A stretch of DNA of 64,000 nt from NCBI RefSeq assembly GCF_001700435.1, contig NZ_LYPC01000028.1:72288-136287 (forward strand), read 5' to 3'. Shown one piece after another: positions 51,278 to 60,936 of the stretch. The position numbers and the translations under genes are program-made. Under the pieces are notes generated by a model that was not told the DNA's origin, ran no database searches, and worked only from the letters and a program-made list of their open reading frames with translations. Within the stretch, counting starts at the first letter, position 1. Each line of letters opens with the position of its first letter. This DNA is from Paenibacillus pectinilyticus. GTDB lineage: Bacteria > Bacillota > Bacilli > Paenibacillales > NBRC-103111.

Positions 51278-51892
51278 ATGTTCACTCATTACCAGGCAAC
51301 CCCCCTTGAACAGTGGGTAGAAGCTCTATATCTTCAACATGATATCGCCTCGCCAGCTCAGCTCAGCATGACGAACTTGGCCGCTAAACTACATATTTGG
51401 ATTTATACGATGGATATGAACAGCATGGCTATCGAAAAAAATGGTTTATTCAGCATCAATGTTGACCGTCGTTTATCCGCCAAAGAGCAATGGGAAGACT
51501 TCCTACATGAGCTTTGTCATGTATTACGCCATTCCGGCAACCAGATGGTTATGCCTGATCGCTATGTCGATTGGCAAGAGCAGGATGCCTCCGCCTTTCA
51601 GCTCTACGCGGCGATGCCTGTGTCTATGCTGAAGAAATTATCGCTGCCCGAGCAGAAGAATGAAATGGTCACTTTTCTTGCTGAAGAATTTCAGGTAACC
51701 TATCGACTAGCCAGCGAACGGATCGAACAAATTCAGCGACGCGTCCTGCAAGGGATTCTGGATCATGAATACCAACAATTCACACAACGTCAAATAAACA
51801 CATACAATCCAGCCAACTGGTCGGACGCGACCCGCGCCATCATGGACAAGCTGGAGCATTTAAAGCGAAAAGGGGAATTGGCCAAATCGTGA
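51278..51892 (+). CDS. ImmA/IrrE-family metallopeptidase
   Basis: The 204-residue protein has the zinc-peptidase motif HELCH at 77-81 (WEDFLHELCHVLRHSG) in an ImmA/IrrE (PF06114) context. In ICEBs1 the ImmA protease cleaves the XRE-type repressor ImmR to start induction. The same gene pair is seen here. The ribosome site GAGGTG is about 14 bp from the ATG, so translation may be weak. Its stop overlaps the next start (GTGA). Confidence 0.9.
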   Translation: MFTHYQATPLEQWVEALYLQHDIASPAQLSMTNLAAKLHIWIYTMDMNSMAIEKNGLFSINVDRRLSAKEQWEDFLHELCHVLRHSGNQMVMPDRYVDWQEQDASAFQLYAAMPVSMLKKLSLPEQKNEMVTFLAEEFQVTYRLASERIEQIQRRVLQGILDHEYQQFTQRQINTYNPANWSDATRAIMDKLEHLKRKGELAKS

Positions 51893-52260
51893 AATTAGCC
51901 GTCTTTTATGATTTCCATGAAGAGGGCATCCACCCCTTCCTCATGGCACTGCGGTTTCGGCCCCATGAACTAGACTTTAGCAAGTCCACTCTTTACATTC
52001 CGATTCATGCTCCTTTCCAGCAGCTCCAATCCACAGAAATCCTTGATACAGAAGCAGGAATAACCGTCCTGCTTGAGGATCTCATCATCAATCCTGCACA
52101 TCCTGCTTCGATTGGCATCAGCCTCTCTCACATAAAGCAACGACATATTCAGCTACGCCATGATCTCCCTACGATTCAACAATTATGGATTCGCATGACC
52201 GACATCGAAGAAGTGCTGCAGATGGACATCCGCTCCTTTTATAGCTGGGTATCCAAATGA
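51889..52260 (+). CDS. Uncharacterised third protein of the control operon
   Basis: The 123-residue protein starts at a GTG that overlaps the ImmA stop by 4 bp. It reads KLAVFYDFHEEGIHPFLMALRFRPHELDF, then TGITVLLED-like and SHIKQRHIQLRHDLPTI segments. There is no signal peptide or membrane helix. No family is recognised. Coupling to the protease suggests a part in sensing or controlling repressor cleavage, which is inference. Confidence 0.65.
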   Translation: MKLAVFYDFHEEGIHPFLMALRFRPHELDFSKSTLYIPIHAPFQQLQSTEILDTEAGITVLLEDLIINPAHPASIGISLSHIKQRHIQLRHDLPTIQQLWIRMTDIEEVLQMDIRSFYSWVSK

Positions 52261-52261
52261 A

Positions 52262-52311
52262 AAAAACCATACATCCACTGAACTTTATGTCCAAGTAGAT
52301 GTATGGTTTTT
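52262..52311. terminator. Strong bidirectional terminator at the right module edge
   Basis: AAAAACCATACATC (52262-52275) pairs perfectly with GATGTATGGTTTTT (52298-52311). It closes the control operon and the convergent ppnP gene. Confidence 0.85.
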
Positions 52312-52341
52312 GTATTTCATGAGTTCGAATTACTCGCGGTA

Positions 52342-52659
52342 TTACTCAGCGATATACGAACAAATATAGTCGCTCACGGTTTTCACTTCAAGCTTGAATT
52401 TCGCGTTCGCTGGCACGGTGAATTCACCTTGGCCGCTGATTGTGATCCACTCGCTGCTGCCTGGCAGCAGTACGTTGAGTTCACCAGCTTGGATTTCCAT
52501 AATTTCTTTGGTATCTGTTCCGAATTCATATTCACCTGGAAGCAAGATGCCAAGTGTTTTCTTCGTGCCGTCTGCGAATTGCACAGTGCGGCTCGTTACT
52601 TTTCCATCGAAATAAACATTGGCTTTCGTCAGTACGGTTACATTTTCAAAGCTGGACAT
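52342..52659 (-). CDS. ppnP: Pyrimidine/purine nucleoside phosphorylase PpnP (UPF0345)
   Basis: The 105-residue cupin matches the YaiE/PpnP family: [45 protein letters not shown] and [13 protein letters not shown]. It phosphorolyses several nucleosides. GAGGGGG precedes the ATG at 52659; the frame runs 14 codons further without support. It is a single gene. Confidence 0.93.
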   Translation of the reverse strand: MSSFENVTVLTKANVYFDGKVTSRTVQFADGTKKTLGILLPGEYEFGTDTKEIMEIQAGELNVLLPGSSEWITISGQGEFTVPANAKFKLEVKTVSDYICSYIAE

Positions 52660-52736
52660 GGTTAATATTTCCCCCTCTAAAATGACTACGAATAAGAGCA
52701 AGCCGAGGCCCAGACGAGCTGAACCCCTGCATGTTT

Positions 52737-54758
52737 TTAGCCTAACAAAGCTTTCACGCGTGCTGCAACATTCTCTGGTGAGAAGCCGTATTCTTTCAGA
52801 ACACGATCCCCTGGCGCGGATGCTCCAAATGTGGAGATACCAAGGATTGAACCCTCATCGCCTGTGTAACGCTCCCAACCAAGTGGGTACGCCATCTCAA
52901 CAGCAAGACGCTTCTTCACGCCTGGTAGGATAACGGAATCTTTGTATTCTTTGGATTGTTTCTCGAACAACTCCAAGCTTGGCAGGCTGACAACGCGAAC
53001 GTTGATACCTTCGGCTTGCAGCAATTTTTGAGCCGCGACAGCCAGTTGAACTTCAGAACCTGTTGCCAAGATTTGCGCATCTGGTTGGCCATTTGCAGCG
53101 TCGGATACAACGTATCCACCTTTGCTTAGGTTCGCTTTTGCTCCTTCAACCGTACCTGGAAGAATAGGCAAGTTTTGACGTGTCAAGACTAGCGCTACTG
53201 GTCCTTTGGCTTCGGAAATTGCATAACGCCAAGCTTCAGATGTTTCATTACCATCAGCAGGACGGATCACAGTGATGCCTGGAATAACGCGAAGTGCCGG
53301 TAATTGCTCGATCGGCTCATGCGTCGGTCCATCTTCACCAACTGCGATACTATCATGTGTTAGCACGTAGATCACAGGAAGCTGCATAAGCGCGGCAAGA
53401 CGGATGGAAGCACGCAAGTAGTCGGAGAATACGAAGAAAGTAGCTCCGTACACTTTAACACCACCATGAAGTGCCATACCGTTCATCGCTGTACCCATAC
53501 CGAACTCACGAACACCGAACCACAAGTTGCGGCCAGCATAGTTGCTTGCGCTGTAGTTGGACTCGCCTTTGATCATCGTATTGTTCGAGCTTGCTAGATC
53601 CGCAGATCCACCGATTAGTTGCGGCAATTTGCCTGCAACGGCATTGATTGCATTACCAGAAGCAGCACGTGTAGCTAGCGGCTTGTCTTCTGTGCTGTAA
53701 GTTGGAAGATCAGCATCCCAACCAGCCGGTAGTTCACCATTCACAGCTGCGTTGAATTGGTTGCCAAGCTCTGGGTACGCTTTAGTGTACTCATTCAACA
53801 ATTGGGTCCAAGCTGCTTCAGCTGCTGTACCTTCTTTTTGAATTTCGGCATAGTGCGCACGAACTTCGTCCGGTACTAAGAAGTCCGGCTCTTCCGGCCA
53901 GCCGTAAGCTTGCTTCGTCAATTTCACTTCGCTGCCGCCAAGTGGTGAACCGTGCGGTCCAACGTGACCACCTTTACCACCTTTGTTCGGGGAACCGAAA
54001 CCGATTGTCGTTTTCACTTCAATCAACGTAGGACGCGTTGTATCAGCTTTCGCTTCTGCAATCGCTTTGGAGATGGCTGCAAGGTCATTTTGCTCTTCTA
54101 CGCGCAATACTTGCCAGCCGTAAGCTTCGAAACGTGCTTGCACGTTTTCAGAGAACGCCATATTCAATTCGCCATCAAGCGAGATATCGTTGGAATCGTA
54201 CATCATAATCAATTTGCCCAATTTCAAGTGAGCTGCAAGGGAAACCGCTTCAGAGGAAACGCCCTCCATCATATCACCATCGCCGCAAATTGCGAACGTG
54301 TAGTGATCGATAACTGGGAAGTTCTCTTTGTTGTAAGTCTCTCTCAAATGAGCTTCAGCCATCGCCATACCTACAGCCATACCCACACCTTGTCCAAGTG
54401 GACCCGTCGTAGCATCAACACCAGCTGTGTGACCGTACTCTGGGTGACCAGGTGTTTTACTTCCCCATTGGCGGAAGTTCTTAATTTCTTCCATTGGCAA
54501 ATCATAGCCACATAGGTGAAGCAAGCTATATAGAAGCATTGAGCCGTGTCCAGCAGATAGAACGAAACGGTCACGGTTGACCCATTTAGGATTCGAAGGA
54601 TTGTGTTTCATGTGCTGCTTCCACAGAACGTAAGCCATTGGTGCAGCTCCCATTACCATACCTGGGTGGCCTGAGTTTGCTTTCTCAACGGCATCAATAC
54701 CCAACGTACGGATCGTGTCGACAGCTAGTTGTTCGATTGTTTTATTTGTAACAGTCAT
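52737..54758 (-). CDS. tkt: Transketolase
   Basis: The 673-residue thiamine-diphosphate enzyme of the pentose phosphate pathway shows [17 protein letters not shown], the cofactor motif [36 protein letters not shown], and the second-domain [19 protein letters not shown]. Length is normal. Nothing else was found in 54759-54944 apart from its promoter region. Confidence 0.97.
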   Translation of the reverse strand: MTVTNKTIEQLAVDTIRTLGIDAVEKANSGHPGMVMGAAPMAYVLWKQHMKHNPSNPKWVNRDRFVLSAGHGSMLLYSLLHLCGYDLPMEEIKNFRQWGSKTPGHPEYGHTAGVDATTGPLGQGVGMAVGMAMAEAHLRETYNKENFPVIDHYTFAICGDGDMMEGVSSEAVSLAAHLKLGKLIMMYDSNDISLDGELNMAFSENVQARFEAYGWQVLRVEEQNDLAAISKAIAEAKADTTRPTLIEVKTTIGFGSPNKGGKGGHVGPHGSPLGGSEVKLTKQAYGWPEEPDFLVPDEVRAHYAEIQKEGTAAEAAWTQLLNEYTKAYPELGNQFNAAVNGELPAGWDADLPTYSTEDKPLATRAASGNAINAVAGKLPQLIGGSADLASSNNTMIKGESNYSASNYAGRNLWFGVREFGMGTAMNGMALHGGVKVYGATFFVFSDYLRASIRLAALMQLPVIYVLTHDSIAVGEDGPTHEPIEQLPALRVIPGITVIRPADGNETSEAWRYAISEAKGPVALVLTRQNLPILPGTVEGAKANLSKGGYVVSDAANGQPDAQILATGSEVQLAVAAQKLLQAEGINVRVVSLPSLELFEKQSKEYKDSVILPGVKKRLAVEMAYPLGWERYTGDEGSILGISTFGASAPGDRVLKEYGFSPENVAARVKALLG

Positions 54759-54944
54759 TCGAAAATTCCCTCCATCATTTCTGTTTTTTCGTTAATATTC
54801 GACTTGTACATACAAGTGACTTTTCTCGCTTGCATTATTGTACCATTTGCTTTAAGGCTTTGCCACAATAACCCGCTAAAACGTTATACTTCTCACCTAT
54901 ATATAAATAGGCTGCACCCATAACTGGATACAACCTGCTTAACA

Positions 54945-55844
54945 TTAGTTAAAAACAACCGTTTTATTATTATGAACGATAATGCGATCCTCTACGTGCC
55001 AAGAAACCGCTCGTGCGAGTACAATTCGTTCAATATGACGACCGATTCTTTTCAAATCTTCAACATTATCCCGGTGGCTTACGCGCTGTACGTCCTGCTC
55101 AATAATCGGCCCGCCATCCAGCTCTTCTGTCACGTAATGCGCAGTAGCACCAATGATTTTCACACCACGATTATGCGCTTGGGCGTACGGCTTACCACCA
55201 ACAAACGCAGGTAAGAACGAGTGGTGAATATTAATGATCCGATTCGCATAATGCTTGATGAACGAAGGGGAAACGATCTGCATGTAACGAGCAAGCACGA
55301 TGGCATCTACGCCGTCACCAATAACCTCAAGCTGACGCTGTTCCGCTTCGGCTTTGGTAGCCGCGGTAACCGGAATATGGTGGAACGGGATGTCAAAAGG
55401 CTCAACCAGTGAACGCATATCATTATGGTTAGAGATTACCATCGCAATATCTGCGTTGAGATCACCTGCACGCCAATGCCACAGCAGTTCCAGCAACGCA
55501 TGGTCTTCCTTCGACACGAAGATGGCGATACGTTTCTTCTGACTAGCCAGCGAAAGGCTCCAGTCCATGGTGAATTTCTCAGCAACCACGGCGAAATCTG
55601 ATCTTAGCTTGTCCACGCGGCTCGCTAATTCTGTTAAATCAAACTCGATGCGGATGAAAAACATCCCGCCCTCTGGATCCATCGTGTACTGATCCGATTG
55701 GACAATATTCGCACCATATTCGAATAAAAACTGTGATACCGCCGCTACAATGCCTGGTTGATCCGGGCAAGAAATCAGCATTCTTGCTCTATTCATCAAT
55801 TCGCTCTCCCGGCGAAGTGAACTACTCGTGCTTCCCGCTTCCAT
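54945..55844 (-). CDS. purU: Formyltetrahydrofolate deformylase
   Basis: The 299-residue enzyme has an N-terminal ACT domain (ARMLISCPDQPGIVAAVSQFLFEYGANIVQSDQ) and a formyltransferase domain with the catalytic Asn-His-Asp set in IINIHHSFLPAF and TEELDGGPIIEQDV. It frees formate from 10-formyl-THF and feeds one-carbon and purine balance. AGGGGG 7 bp before the ATG supports the start. Confidence 0.95.
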   Translation of the reverse strand: MEAGSTSSSLRRESELMNRARMLISCPDQPGIVAAVSQFLFEYGANIVQSDQYTMDPEGGMFFIRIEFDLTELASRVDKLRSDFAVVAEKFTMDWSLSLASQKKRIAIFVSKEDHALLELLWHWRAGDLNADIAMVISNHNDMRSLVEPFDIPFHHIPVTAATKAEAEQRQLEVIGDGVDAIVLARYMQIVSPSFIKHYANRIINIHHSFLPAFVGGKPYAQAHNRGVKIIGATAHYVTEELDGGPIIEQDVQRVSHRDNVEDLKRIGRHIERIVLARAVSWHVEDRIIVHNNKTVVFN

Positions 55845-55888
55845 GTTTATCCCCCTAGCTATTTCTGTGCTTCTGTTTGATGAGAAGA

Positions 55889-57016
55889 CTAAGCTTTCTT
55901 CAAAATATCATTGCCTGCAAGCCAAACAATCAGACGTTGGTTGATTTGTTCTTCGCTTAGACCCGCGAAAAGCTGTTCTTCGTGAAGAATGTCATACAAG
56001 CGCTCCAACGGCTCGCGTCCGTCTGCTTTCTTCGCTTTGGCATCATTTTTGAGCAATTCCCATGTCTTCACAACGAAATCGCGGTAGTGAATATCTTTTT
56101 TGTTCATCAAAAAGTCAATTCGCTCCACATGATCCAGGAATTCGCCGCCAAAACGGCCACTTAAGTTACCAGACAGCAACGCAATCTCCGCTTCGTACAT
56201 CGGGCGCTGTGTTTTGTCTTCTTTGCCAATCCAAGGCGTCTCCAAAATCATCGGCAAATGCTGAAGCTTCTCGTGATTCGCAAGATTGTTCATCGCTTCA
56301 AAGCCAATCCAACCTGAACCTAGTGGTGCATGACGATCCTTGCCTGCTCCGCGCGGATTCTTACTGTCATTCAAATGGATGACGCCGAGTTTCTCCAGCC
56401 CAATCGTACGATCGAAATGATGAAGTACGCCATCCAAATCATTCACGATATCATAACCAGCATCATGAATATGGCAAGTGTCCATACACACGGTCAACTT
56501 ATTGTTGAACTCCACGCGCTCCATAATTTCCGCGATTTCCTCGAAACTGCGACCGATTTCCGTCCCTTTACCAGCCATCGTTTCCAAGGCAATATTCACG
56601 TTCGTATCTTTGACACCGGCAAGAACTTCATTCAAACCATCAGCAATCCGGGCAATCCCGTAGTCTGCATCCTTGTCAGTATATGCACCAGGATGAAGCA
56701 CGATATTGCGTACGCCAATGTAATCCGTTCGGCGAATTTCTTCTTGCAAGAAGCGAACAGCGAGTTCAAACGTATCTTCCTTATAAGAACCCAAGTTGAT
56801 AATGTAAGGAGCATGCACGACGATTTCATTCATCGCATGCTTGTCCATCACAGCCTTGCCCTCTTCAATGTATTGCTCTTCAATCGGCTTGCGACGCGTA
56901 TTTTGCGGTGCGCCTGTGTATATCATAAACGTTGATGATCCGTAGGAAACGGCTTCTTCTGCTGCATTCAGTAGGCCTTTATCTGAAAACGAAACGTGTG
57001 AACCAATTTTGGGCAT
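55889..57016 (-). CDS. nfo: Endonuclease IV (deoxyribonuclease IV) with C-terminal extension
   Basis: The 375-residue AP endonuclease cuts DNA at abasic sites. The zinc-ligand blocks are all visible: [70 protein letters not shown] and ILETPW. The core ends near residue 280; the rest is a helical extension (about 290-375, [21 protein letters not shown]...[16 protein letters not shown]) not found in the roughly 300-residue classical enzymes. Confidence 0.93.
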   Translation of the reverse strand: MPKIGSHVSFSDKGLLNAAEEAVSYGSSTFMIYTGAPQNTRRKPIEEQYIEEGKAVMDKHAMNEIVVHAPYIINLGSYKEDTFELAVRFLQEEIRRTDYIGVRNIVLHPGAYTDKDADYGIARIADGLNEVLAGVKDTNVNIALETMAGKGTEIGRSFEEIAEIMERVEFNNKLTVCMDTCHIHDAGYDIVNDLDGVLHHFDRTIGLEKLGVIHLNDSKNPRGAGKDRHAPLGSGWIGFEAMNNLANHEKLQHLPMILETPWIGKEDKTQRPMYEAEIALLSGNLSGRFGGEFLDHVERIDFLMNKKDIHYRDFVVKTWELLKNDAKAKKADGREPLERLYDILHEEQLFAGLSEEQINQRLIVWLAGNDILKKA

Positions 57017-57138
57017 CGTCCATAACTCCTTTATTAGTAGCTTCTACCCTCCTATTTTACCCGTATTGTCGCAAGAAATCTAGAAATAAGGTATAATTCT
57101 TACATCATAATGAATCGAATAAGTGAGGTGACAAATAA

Positions 57139-57567
57139 ATGGCAAATGATTTCTTCATGTGGTTCATCATTTTCTGGGTATGTGTCTTGCTTTTCTTCAT
57201 GTCCGTGGGCGGATACTTCATGTTTCGCAAGTTTATCAAGGTCCTTCCCAAAGAGGACGGCAAATCGAAACTCGATTGGCAGAATCACTACGTAGACAGC
57301 TCCAGGCATCTATGGACAGCCGATTCCAAAGCTTTTTTGGATCAATTAGTTTCACCTGTACCGACGGCATTCCGGGATATTGCTAAGCATTCCATTGCTG
57401 CAAGGATTGGACAAGTCGCATTAGAGGCCAATGCCGAGGAAGTGACGAGAGCGCATTGCATCGAGGGGTATATTCTTGCGACACCGAAGCGCGATTACCG
57501 GAGTTTGACGAGCTTTCTGGAAAAGCAGGAGATTGATTATAGTGCGTATCGGCATTTGTTGAGTTAA
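57139..57567 (+). CDS. DUF2621 family membrane protein (YneK-like)
   Basis: The 142-residue protein has one N-terminal membrane helix (FFMWFIIFWVCVLLFFMSVGGYFMF) and a cytosolic domain starting KVLPKEDGKSKLDWQNHYVDSS, typical of the DUF2621 family of unknown function. The second half carries a PCP-reductase-like VALEANAEEVTRAHC segment. GTGAGGTGAC precedes the ATG. Confidence 0.85.
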   Translation: MANDFFMWFIIFWVCVLLFFMSVGGYFMFRKFIKVLPKEDGKSKLDWQNHYVDSSRHLWTADSKAFLDQLVSPVPTAFRDIAKHSIAARIGQVALEANAEEVTRAHCIEGYILATPKRDYRSLTSFLEKQEIDYSAYRHLLS

Positions 57568-57576
57568 GTAGCACGT

Positions 57577-57602
57577 CCGCCAGGTTTTGGCGGGCTTTTT
57601 TT
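57577..57602 (+). terminator. Rho-independent terminator
   Basis: CCGCCA (57577-57582) pairs with TGGCGG (57588-57593), followed by seven T. Confidence 0.85.
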
Positions 57603-57635
57603 ATTCAATATGTAAATATTTGTAAATTTTAAAAT

Positions 57636-57690
57636 AAAAAAATAGCCTCCCTCGCCTACTGAGTAGACAAGGGAAACACTTCAGCCTCAT
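57636..57690 (-). terminator. Terminator of the exopolysaccharide genes
   Basis: On the minus strand CCCTTGTCTACT pairs over 12 bp (with G-T pairs) with AGTAGGCGAGGG, enclosed by GAGGCT/AGCCTC, and is followed by a run of seven T. Confidence 0.75.
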
Positions 57691-57696
57691 TTTACG

Positions 57697-59103
57697 TTAA
57701 GTCCTGACAAACTCTTGGATTCTATTTCTCGAGGAACTGATCCCTAATCCTTCATAGTCAAAACCTAATTTCTGCAAGGGACCTTGCTTTAAGACATTTC
57801 TCGTGTCTAGCACATATGGACTTCGCATATTATCCTTGGCAGTCGACCAATCCATGAGCAAATACTCATCCCAATGGGTTAATAGAATAACAGCATCCAC
57901 GTTATGCGTAACATCTATGGCACTAGTTACATATTGCACGTCCAACCCAGCATTCAATTGCTGGAACATCACCATGCCATGAGGATCATGCGCTTTTACT
58001 CTGGCACCTGCATCTATCAACTCTTTAATAATGACGGAGGCTTGCGTTTTACGTGCATCATCCGTATTCGGCTTAAATGTAAGACCCAAAATGCCAATGT
58101 TTTTGCCTGTCAACGTCTTCAATTTCCGCTTAATTTTATCTACAACATACTCATGCATTTGTTGATTCGAATGAACAGCCGCTTGAATAACGGTTAGTTC
58201 GCAGCTGTATTTCTGGCTCGTTGCTAATAATTCAGCTGTGTCTTTCGGGAAACAGCTCCCGCTCCAGCCGCTAGAAACCTGTAGAAATTTAGAGCCGATC
58301 CTAGAATCCATGCCCATCCCCGTTGCGACTTCCGTCACATTGGCCCCTAAGGTTTCGCACAGTCGCGCGATCTCATTAATATAGCTTATTTTCACTGCTA
58401 AAAAAGCGTTGGATGCATACTTAATCATCTCGGCGCTTTTGATGTCCGTTTCATAATAGGTGGGCAAAGCGACATTCGGATTATGAGCGAAATGAAAATC
58501 AAGCGACTTTTCTTCATAGTCTACCCGATTTAACAAATTGAAGTATAATTCTTTCATCACTTTTTTAGAATGAGCATTCTCAATACCCATCACAATGCGA
58601 TCCGGGAAAAACACATCTTCAAGTGCGTAACCTTCCCGGAGAAATTCCGGATTGCTCGCCATTGCAAAATGCGTGTTGACCTGTAACCCAGATACTTCCT
58701 CAATGATCGAAGCTACCAAATCTGCTGTGCCGACAGGAACCGTGGATTTATTAATAATAACCGTAAACTTATTCGGATTAATATGATGCCCTATACTTTG
58801 CGCAGCAAGTCGAATGTATGTCAAATCGGCCGTTCCATCCCCCTTGGAAGGCGTTCCTACACCAATAAATACAACATCTGCATCGTAGATAACACCGTAG
58901 TCCGTTGTTGCAAACAACGATCTTCCGATATAACTTTCAATTAAATGATCGAGCCCCGGTTCATAAATAGGGCTTTTGCCCGCGTTCATTTGATCTACTT
59001 TATGCTGATCAATATCCAGCACCGTCGTATGATGCCCTAACACCGCAAATGCTGCTCCTGTCACACTGCCAACATAACCCGATCCGATACATACTACATT
59101 CAT
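57697..59103 (-). CDS. UDP-glucose 6-dehydrogenase
   Basis: The 468-residue enzyme oxidises UDP-glucose to UDP-glucuronate. VVCIGSGYVGSVTGAAFAVLGH binds NAD, INKSTVPVGTADLV is the bridging motif, SSGWSGSCFPKDTAELL holds the catalytic Cys, and GLTFKPNTDDAR is the UDP-binding end. It is the last gene of the visible cluster. Next to a UDP-glucuronate-decarboxylase-like gene it should supply UDP-GlcA and UDP-xylose for a polymer. Confidence 0.94.
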   Translation of the reverse strand: MNVVCIGSGYVGSVTGAAFAVLGHHTTVLDIDQHKVDQMNAGKSPIYEPGLDHLIESYIGRSLFATTDYGVIYDADVVFIGVGTPSKGDGTADLTYIRLAAQSIGHHINPNKFTVIINKSTVPVGTADLVASIIEEVSGLQVNTHFAMASNPEFLREGYALEDVFFPDRIVMGIENAHSKKVMKELYFNLLNRVDYEEKSLDFHFAHNPNVALPTYYETDIKSAEMIKYASNAFLAVKISYINEIARLCETLGANVTEVATGMGMDSRIGSKFLQVSSGWSGSCFPKDTAELLATSQKYSCELTVIQAAVHSNQQMHEYVVDKIKRKLKTLTGKNIGILGLTFKPNTDDARKTQASVIIKELIDAGARVKAHDPHGMVMFQQLNAGLDVQYVTSAIDVTHNVDAVILLTHWDEYLLMDWSTAKDNMRSPYVLDTRNVLKQGPLQKLGFDYEGLGISSSRNRIQEFVRT

Positions 59104-59140
59104 CGTATGTTCCCTCCTAGTCTCTCTATACCCATGTGTA

Positions 59141-60100
59141 TTAGATAAGCGCTAGCTTCTCTTGATAGGAATGAATCGTTCTACGCAAACCTTCCTCCAG
59201 TGAAATGTCAGGATGCCAGCCCAGAATGTCAGCGGCTCGATCAATGACGGGTCTTCTTACTTTTGGATCATCTTCGGGGAGTTCATGAAATGTAATCGCG
59301 CTAGTGGTGTTCGTCAATTGTTTCACGAGCAGGGCTACATCCAAGACAGAATGTTCATTCGGATTGCCAATATTAATAATTTGTCCGGTTGCAGCATCTA
59401 GCTCCATCATACGCATAAGCGCTCTGATCGTATCGTCGACATAGCAGAACGAACGCGTCTGACTGCCATCGCCATACACCGTTATATCATCTCCCATCAA
59501 AGCTTGCGTTACGAAATTAGAAATGACCCTGCCATCATCATTGCGCAGTCCAGCCGAGTACGTGTTGAATAGGCGGACAACTTTCGTTCGCACCTGATAT
59601 AAGCGATGGTACTCATAACAGAAGACTTCACCAAGCCTCTTGGCTTCATCATAGCAAGCACGTGGTCCCCACGTATTCACATTGCCACGATATTCTTCAG
59701 GCTGCGGATGTACCTCCGGATCGCCGTAGGCTTCACTCGTACTCGCGTAGAGAACTTTGGCGTTATACCTCCTCGCCAGTTCCAGCATGTTCTGTGTGCC
59801 AATCGTATTCACATAGATGGTCTCAATCGACGATGCTTGGTAGAGCTTTGGCGATGCGGGAGAGGCAAGATGATAGATTTCATCCACTTCTTGGACACCC
59901 TCCACATCTATGATGGCTTTGTTGGATACATCAAATTCAATAAAGCGAAAACCGGGATGATTCATGCATTCACTTAAATTTGACATTCTCCCTGTCACTA
60001 AATTATCAACACCGACCACCTGATGACCTTGACCTAATAATTCCTTCGTTAAATGTGAACCCAAGAAACCAGCTGCACCTGTAATCATGATTTTACTCAT
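59141..60100 (-). CDS. UDP-glucuronate decarboxylase-like SDR epimerase
   Basis: The 319-residue extended short-chain dehydrogenase has ITGAAGFLGSHLTKELLGQGH for NAD and the catalytic pair in RACYDEAKRLGE (YxxxK), plus PRGNVNTWGP-type sequence before it. The CYDEAKR context is that of UXS enzymes that turn UDP-GlcA into UDP-xylose. AGGAGGTACGTG before the ATG at 60100 sets the start. It follows the WecG gene closely and precedes the dehydrogenase that makes its substrate. Confidence 0.85.
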   Translation of the reverse strand: MSKIMITGAAGFLGSHLTKELLGQGHQVVGVDNLVTGRMSNLSECMNHPGFRFIEFDVSNKAIIDVEGVQEVDEIYHLASPASPKLYQASSIETIYVNTIGTQNMLELARRYNAKVLYASTSEAYGDPEVHPQPEEYRGNVNTWGPRACYDEAKRLGEVFCYEYHRLYQVRTKVVRLFNTYSAGLRNDDGRVISNFVTQALMGDDITVYGDGSQTRSFCYVDDTIRALMRMMELDAATGQIINIGNPNEHSVLDVALLVKQLTNTTSAITFHELPEDDPKVRRPVIDRAADILGWHPDISLEEGLRRTIHSYQEKLALI

Positions 60101-60129
60101 CGACACGTACCTCCTAATAATTGAGATCA

Positions 60130-60936
60130 CTACCCAAACGATTGCTCCCGTTCACTTCCAGTGGGGAATAGGACAGGTATCTTTTTAAAACCGATAAGTT
60201 CCCCCACGACGGTGAAAACGTACAATGGATTTAAATACATATATCTCTTCCATAGACGTTTAGGCTCCTGAATCATACGATAGAACCATTCTAAGCCTCG
60301 CTTTTGCATCCAAGGCGGTGCTTGCTTGAGCGTACCTGCGTGAAAGTCAAAGGCGGCTCCAACTGCAAGCAACGGCATGCCTAGCAAATCCCTATACTCG
60401 AAAGCCCACACTTCTTGCCTCGGACAACCGAGACCAACGAATACAAGCTGAGCACCGCTCGCCTGGATTCGATTCACCACGCCCATTTTCTCCTCAGACG
60501 TTAGCTTTCTAAATTGGGAAGGCTCCTTCCCCGCAATTTGTAACCCTGGAAATTGCTCTTTCAAATTCTCCTCGAATAAATCGAGCGTCTCCAACTTGCT
60601 GCCGTACAAATAAATCGATAGCTGCTGATTAGCAGCCGCTTTGGCCACCCGCAAAGTCAATTCAGGACCATAGACACGTTCTTTCAATCCCGTTTTATAT
60701 AGCCAGTTTAATCCCCACTTCACCGGTTGACCGTCGGGAACGACTAAATCCAAACCGTTCAATCTTCGACGATGCTCGGTATCCAAATATCCCGTCATTA
60801 CGCCATGAACAGCTAATGCGGATACCGCAAATGGTATACGTTGCTGCGCTGCATTCGTAATTAACTGGACGGCTGAATCATAATCAACCGCAGATATATT
60901 CACACCACAGATGGCATGCTTCCCTTTATTGATCAT
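60130..60936 (-). CDS. WecG/TagA/CpsF-family glycosyltransferase (GT26)
   Basis: The 268-residue transferase shows [33 protein letters not shown] and [19 protein letters not shown], the central GT26 blocks. The family adds ManNAc/ManNAcA or glucose to lipid-linked precursors. Its ATG overlaps the stop of the upstream epimerase by 4 bp, so it belongs to the polymer operon. Confidence 0.9.
   Translation of the reverse strand: MINKGKHAICGVNISAVDYDSAVQLITNAAQQRIPFAVSALAVHGVMTGYLDTEHRRRLNGLDLVVPDGQPVKWGLNWLYKTGLKERVYGPELTLRVAKAAANQQLSIYLYGSKLETLDLFEENLKEQFPGLQIAGKEPSQFRKLTSEEKMGVVNRIQASGAQLVFVGLGCPRQEVWAFEYRDLLGMPLLAVGAAFDFHAGTLKQAPPWMQKRGLEWFYRMIQEPKRLWKRYMYLNPLYVFTVVGELIGFKKIPVLFPTGSEREQSFG

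Noticed and set aside
35858-52260. Intact inducible prophage
   Set aside because: No integrase, replication, terminase, portal or capsid gene, and no attachment-site repeat was seen at the two edges.
54729-54923. Plus-strand 64-codon ORF upstream of transketolase
   Set aside because: No ribosome site, and it overlaps the tkt start and promoter region.
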